A DNA stretch of 64,000 nucleotides from REEB76 sp963774895 (GTDB lineage: Bacteria > Pseudomonadota > Gammaproteobacteria > Natronospirales > REEB76). The number at the start of each line of letters is the position of its first letter. The first letter of the stretch is position 1. Location: NCBI GenBank assembly GCA_963774895.1, contig CAVZGN010000001.1:620001-684000 (forward strand). Reading direction: 5' to 3'. Below the pieces are notes generated by a model. The model was given only the letters and a program-made list of their open reading frames with translations. It was not told the DNA's origin and did not search any database. This document shows positions 60,987-64,000 of the stretch, in pieces. Both the position numbers and the translations under genes were made by a program.

Positions 60987-61898
60987 ATGAAATATAAATT
61001 ATCCGTTACAGTCTTATTGCTGGTTTTCTTTTCAGCACTGCAGTTCGCCAAAGCATCGGTGAACGACGAGTCCTCGCCAACGCTGAAGGCGATTGTCCCG
61101 GCTGATAACGATATTACTCCTGGCAGTTCGCCGGACGCGGGGCAAGAAGCTGTGCCGGCAATCGTAAACGATGAAATAAATAGCATTGTGTATGCGGACT
61201 TCAAGTCCGTCGAAAAGAATGAATGTGGGACTGAAGACTGCCAGCTCAAGATAGAGGATATGTACGGTTCAGTATTCCGGATTAAAGCCCCGACCGGTCT
61301 GGATTTATACGTTTTCGAAGAGATAGGTCCCATGGGCTGGTCTAACTACTACTTCATCTTCTACGATGCCAAAAGTGGAAAACTGACGAAGAAGCCTGCT
61401 TACATCTATGGCAAATGGTTAGATATGTTCTTTGAAGACAAAAATTCGTCACTTTTGAAGAGACCTTTTGTATCGTTCACTGAGATTGATGGAAACGAAT
61501 CCATAATTATTGAAGACTATGGTCACAACGGTACTGTGTACAATGCTGTCATATATCGCTATTTCAGAATAAACGATGATCTATCGCTGACACCTATACT
61601 GGCTTTTGAAGAGAGAGCACTTTGGCCATTAGAGATTGATGGCTCTTACCGAAATACAATTGTGCGGAAGTTACAGTTTACTGGGAAGAAATCAGCAGAA
61701 ATATCAACATATTTGAATTTGACCAAAAATGAAGAACCACTCTATCTGGGCAAAATAACTATTGAGATGACTGATAAAGGCCAGTTCAAAATCGTCAAAA
61801 AGAATTACATAGACAAGAAATATGAATTTGCTCTTGTCACACTTTCGGAAACAGACGAACAGCAGTTTATTATCGGCGGTGATAGCCTATTTTATTAA
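60987..61898 (+). CDS. Secreted protein of unknown function, AT-rich insert
   Basis: A 303-residue protein I do not recognise. It has a clear signal peptide (MKYKLSVTVLLLVFFSALQFAKA, cleavage after about residue 23) and is otherwise soluble. The mature part is beta-rich, with one Cys pair close together (NECGTEDCQLK, about 78-88) that could form a disulfide. Repeated short strands with aromatic residues (YYFIFYDAKSGKL, YRYFRINDDLSL) suggest a beta-sandwich or propeller-like fold. The base composition is clearly more AT-rich than the neighbouring genes, suggesting transfer. It is 16 bp upstream of a second secreted protein gene, so they probably form an operon. Confidence 0.7.
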   Translation: MKYKLSVTVLLLVFFSALQFAKASVNDESSPTLKAIVPADNDITPGSSPDAGQEAVPAIVNDEINSIVYADFKSVEKNECGTEDCQLKIEDMYGSVFRIKAPTGLDLYVFEEIGPMGWSNYYFIFYDAKSGKLTKKPAYIYGKWLDMFFEDKNSSLLKRPFVSFTEIDGNESIIIEDYGHNGTVYNAVIYRYFRINDDLSLTPILAFEERALWPLEIDGSYRNTIVRKLQFTGKKSAEISTYLNLTKNEEPLYLGKITIEMTDKGQFKIVKKNYIDKKYEFALVTLSETDEQQFIIGGDSLFY

Positions 61899-61914
61899 GC
61901 GTAAGAGATGGCGA

Positions 61915-62460
61915 ATGAACGTAAAACTTAACTTTGTGAGCCGCGCTATTGTTGCTATACCGCTCTTCGCTTTTATAGCTTTTCAAGGTAACGCTTTTGC
62001 AAGCGATTCCAATAGCCAACCATATCTGATTACTAAACGCGAAATACCGAAGCAGTACGACAGGACCTATAGATTTCTTGAATTTATTAAAGACACGAAA
62101 ACCTCAAATGAGGCGTTTGATGCAAACAAAGCCCCTCATTGGGAGGTTACAGAGATTTTATCATTTATTGCGAATAACGGAGTGACTTTTACAGATGTAA
62201 ACGGCTACATAAATGGTCACTTTAGTACTGCAGTCATTCGTAAGGCACTCATAAGCAGAAAGGGACAAATATTCATAACATTTGCGCATCTCGCGCATAT
62301 TTATTCAATACCGTATACCCAATATTCTTCATTAAGTTTCGATTCAATTCATGACGGGGTTGTGGTTCACATTGCGGAAGAATATGACCTGACATTCAAG
62401 AACGAAAAAGGGCTACTGTATTTGACGGATTGCTCCTACAAGATGCTCGAAGGCGACTGA
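61915..62460 (+). CDS. Second secreted protein of unknown function, AT-rich insert
   Basis: A 181-residue protein with a signal peptide (about 1-29, ending NAFA-SDSN). No family is recognised. The mature region has segments rich in Ile, Tyr and His (FITFAHLAHIYSIPYTQY) and a single Cys near the C terminus. The ATG at 61915 is used because it starts the signal peptide; a frame open to 61822 overlaps the previous gene. It shares its AT-rich composition and spacing with the upstream gene, so the pair was probably acquired together. Confidence 0.65.
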   Translation: MNVKLNFVSRAIVAIPLFAFIAFQGNAFASDSNSQPYLITKREIPKQYDRTYRFLEFIKDTKTSNEAFDANKAPHWEVTEILSFIANNGVTFTDVNGYINGHFSTAVIRKALISRKGQIFITFAHLAHIYSIPYTQYSSLSFDSIHDGVVVHIAEEYDLTFKNEKGLLYLTDCSYKMLEGD

Positions 62461-62562
62461 TCGTCCCCGTTTTATGCGAGGCATCTGCTATGGGTAGGAA
62501 GCAGCCTTCGAAGCAATCGAGATCTCAAATACACACTTGAGTATTGGATACGCGCTGTCGCG

Positions 62563-63420
62563 CTATTTATGATGCTCGGCTGCAGTCAGGGTATTACTGA
62601 GCAACATCGTCACGGTCATGGGGCCAACACCGCCGGGTACCGGTGTGATGAGCGCGGCGCGTTCGCGGGCTTTCTCGAACTCCACGTCGCCCACTAGCTT
62701 GCCATTGGCCAAGCGGTTCATCCCGACATCAATGACAGTTGCACCGGATTTGATCCATGCTCCGGGGATGAGACCTGGTTTGCCCACAGCTACCACCAGG
62801 ATCTCGGCTGCGCGCACTAGTTTTTCCAGATCACTTGGGCTCGTGAAGCGATGACAGATGCTCACTGTCGCGCCCATCAGTAGCAATTCCAGGGCCATGG
62901 GTCTGCCGACGATATTGGACGCGCCCACCACCACTGCATACCGCCCTTCGAATGGCTCTCCATATTTTTCCAGCAGCTTGATGACGCCGTAGGGCGTGCA
63001 GGGGCGTAGCAACGGAATCCGCTGCGCCAGACGGCCTACGTTATAGGGATGAAAGCCGTCCACGTCCTTGTCCGGCTGGATGCTTTCGATGACGGTCTCG
63101 GTGTTGATCTGCGCCGGCAAGGGCAGCTGTACGAGGATTCCATCGATGGCAACATCTTCGTTAAGCTCGTCAATAAGCTTTAGCAGCTTGGCTTCAGAGG
63201 TATCCGCAGGCAGGTCGAAGGCGCGTGATACAAAGCCCACCTGCTTGCAGGCTTCACGTTTGTTGCGCACATAAATCTGAGAGGCGGGGTCGCTGCCTAC
63301 CAGGATCACCGCCAGGCCCGGTGCGCGACGTTTTTCCCTGACACGCGCGGCGACACGGTGAGCGATATCCTCGCGGATCTCACTGGCCAGGGCTTTACCG
63401 TCAATGATCTGGGCTGTCAT
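62563..63420 (-). CDS. folD: Bifunctional methylenetetrahydrofolate dehydrogenase / cyclohydrolase FolD
   Basis: A 285-residue enzyme of one-carbon metabolism that interconverts methylene-, methenyl- and formyl-tetrahydrofolate using NADP. The catalytic segment is YVRNKREACKQVG (about 51-63), DGILVQLPLPAQI follows, and the NADP-binding region contains VVGASNIVGRPMALELL. The ending PVPGGVGPMTVTMLLSNT is a family signature. The start MTAQIIDGKALA at 63420 fits homologues; an in-frame ATG 15 codons upstream is rejected. It is divergent from the tRNA cluster, as in related genomes where cysS-folD-tRNA are neighbours. Confidence 0.96.
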   Translation of the reverse strand: MTAQIIDGKALASEIREDIAHRVAARVREKRRAPGLAVILVGSDPASQIYVRNKREACKQVGFVSRAFDLPADTSEAKLLKLIDELNEDVAIDGILVQLPLPAQINTETVIESIQPDKDVDGFHPYNVGRLAQRIPLLRPCTPYGVIKLLEKYGEPFEGRYAVVVGASNIVGRPMALELLLMGATVSICHRFTSPSDLEKLVRAAEILVVAVGKPGLIPGAWIKSGATVIDVGMNRLANGKLVGDVEFEKARERAALITPVPGGVGPMTVTMLLSNTLTAAEHHK

Positions 63421-63498
63421 GTTAATGATTCGTTGGGTGTGCAGCGGTGGTGCGGATTGTCGCATGCACCCGCTTCAGCGCCAAAAATGGCCCTTAAA

Positions 63499-63527
63499 TT
63501 GACTGGGGTGGAGTGGCACCGTATCAT
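63499..63527 (+). promoter_or_regulatory. Promoter of the tRNA-Pro-Arg-His-Lys cluster
   Basis: TTGACT (63499-63504) and TATCAT (63522-63527) are separated by 17 bp and followed by the G/C-rich discriminator TCCCCGCC. The first tRNA begins about 50 bases further on. This resembles the tRNA-Leu promoter at 13.2 kb. Confidence 0.65.
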
Positions 63528-63577
63528 TCCCCGCCTTGCGCGGGCCGCTTCGAGGGAGCCTCGCAGGCCGCGTCGGG

Positions 63578-63654
<77 letters not shown>

Positions 63655-63670
63655 AATTTGATATGAATTT

Positions 63671-63747
63671 GCGCCTGTAGCTCAGATGGATAGAGCACCG
63701 GCCTTCTAAGCCGGCGGTCGCAGGTTCGAGTCCTGCCAGGCGCGCCA
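63671..63747 (+). tRNA. tRNA-Arg (anticodon TCT)
   Basis: A 77-nt tRNA starting GCGCCTGTAGCTCAGATGG with an encoded CCA. The anticodon stem CCGGC/GCCGG encloses CTTCTAA, giving TCT for AGA/AGG codons. It lies 16 bp after tRNA-Pro. Confidence 0.97.
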
Positions 63748-63791
63748 ATGCGGTGAAGCCGGCAGAAGTACAAATTTATCCAGCCGGTTAT

Positions 63792-63868
63792 GGTGGACGT
63801 AGCTCAGTTGGTAGAGCCCCGGATTGTGATTCCGGTTGTCGTGGGTTCGAGTCCCGTCGTCCACCCCA
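63792..63868 (+). tRNA. tRNA-His (anticodon GTG)
   Basis: A 77-nt tRNA beginning with the extra G(-1) typical of histidine tRNAs (GGTGGACGTAGCTCAG) and ending CCCCA. The anticodon loop TTGTGAT gives GTG. The extra G is opposite the C discriminator base. Confidence 0.97.
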
Positions 63869-63874
63869 TTTTGG

Positions 63875-63984
63875 TTGTCCAAGCTCCCTTGTTGGGCCGT
63901 TAGCTCAGTTGGTAGAGCTGCTGACTCTTAATCAGTAGGTCGTAGGTTCGAATCCTGCACGGCCCACCAAGGGAGCTTGGACAA
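63875..63984. repeat. Perfect 17-bp inverted repeat enclosing tRNA-Lys
   Basis: The 17 bases at 63875-63891 (TTGTCCAAGCTCCCTTG) are the exact reverse complement of 63968-63984. The arms lie on either side of tRNA-Lys, and the right arm includes the last two bases of its CCA end and is followed by TTTTTA. In the precursor they would form a long helix closing the tRNA as a domain. Confidence 0.85.
63894..63969 (+). tRNA. tRNA-Lys (anticodon CTT)
   Basis: A 76-nt tRNA beginning GGGCCGTTAGCTCAGTTGG and ending ACCA. The anticodon stem GCTGA/TCAGT holds the loop CTCTTAA, giving CTT, specific for AAG. It is the last gene visible in the cluster and is enclosed by a perfect inverted repeat. Confidence 0.96.
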
Positions 63985-64000
63985 TTTTTACTTCCCGAAG

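Overview
The window is about 64 kb of chromosome from a gammaproteobacterium with fairly high G+C (I judge it in the high fifties per cent by eye). The gene order supports this: queG/nnr/tsaE/ami/mutL/miaA/hfq/hflX/hflK/hflC/purA, then tRNA-Leu/rnr/rlmB, rpsF/rpsR/rplI/dnaB/alr, ffh/rpsP/rimM/trmD/rplS, and asd/fimV/truA/accD/folC/dedD/cvpA/purF are all gammaproteobacterial neighbourhoods. FimV, an endonuclease-type MutL, MiaE and the TolB/TPR protein suggest a lineage nearer to Pseudomonas, Xanthomonas or Nevskia than to the enterics. There is no rRNA gene, so I do not name a genus.

Layout. 1-12.1 kb: tRNA modification, cell-wall amidase, mismatch repair, Hfq and the HflXKC set, adenylosuccinate synthase. 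12.1-16.2 kb: an unknown lipoprotein, tRNA-Leu with a duplicated 3' end, RNase R, RlmB. 16.3-18.4 kb: an inserted TolB-like/TPR membrane protein on the minus strand. 18.5-22.4 kb: ribosomal proteins S6, S18 and L9, replicative helicase, alanine racemase. 22.4-26.7 kb: a minus-strand signalling operon (CHASE2 Ser/Thr kinase, PP2C phosphatase, double-FHA protein). 26.9-34.1 kb: RadA, a CorC-type membrane protein, a CcsA-like protein, the signal recognition particle GTPase and the rpsP-rplS operon. 34.2-41.3 kb: a periplasmic TPR protein, a PLP-dependent decarboxylase, SppA, free-Met sulfoxide reductase, phosphatidylserine decarboxylase and a PCu(A)C-like protein without the usual metal ligands. 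41.5-54.7 kb: PrmB, AroC, Asd, FimV, TruA, AccD, FolC, a SPOR protein, CvpA, PurF, glycerate kinase. 54.7-59.6 kb: MiaE, LpxH, a lipoprotein cyclophilin, GltX, CysS. 59.7-62.5 kb: an accessory insert made of an IS30-family element and two AT-rich secreted proteins of unknown function. 62.5-64 kb: FolD and a tRNA cluster (Pro, Arg, His, Lys).

Most of the window is conserved housekeeping DNA. The parts most worth a second look are the phospho-signalling operon, the cysS-folD insert, the tRNA-Lys gene enclosed by a perfect 17-bp inverted repeat, the duplicated tRNA-Leu 3' end with its GGA-rich spacer, the PCu(A)C-like protein, and several leader and spacer hairpins. No CRISPR array, prophage or toxin-antitoxin locus was recognised. 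No gene-free stretch exceeds 300 bases; the longest (12768-13045, 30394-30656 and 48163-48420) are described in the entries.
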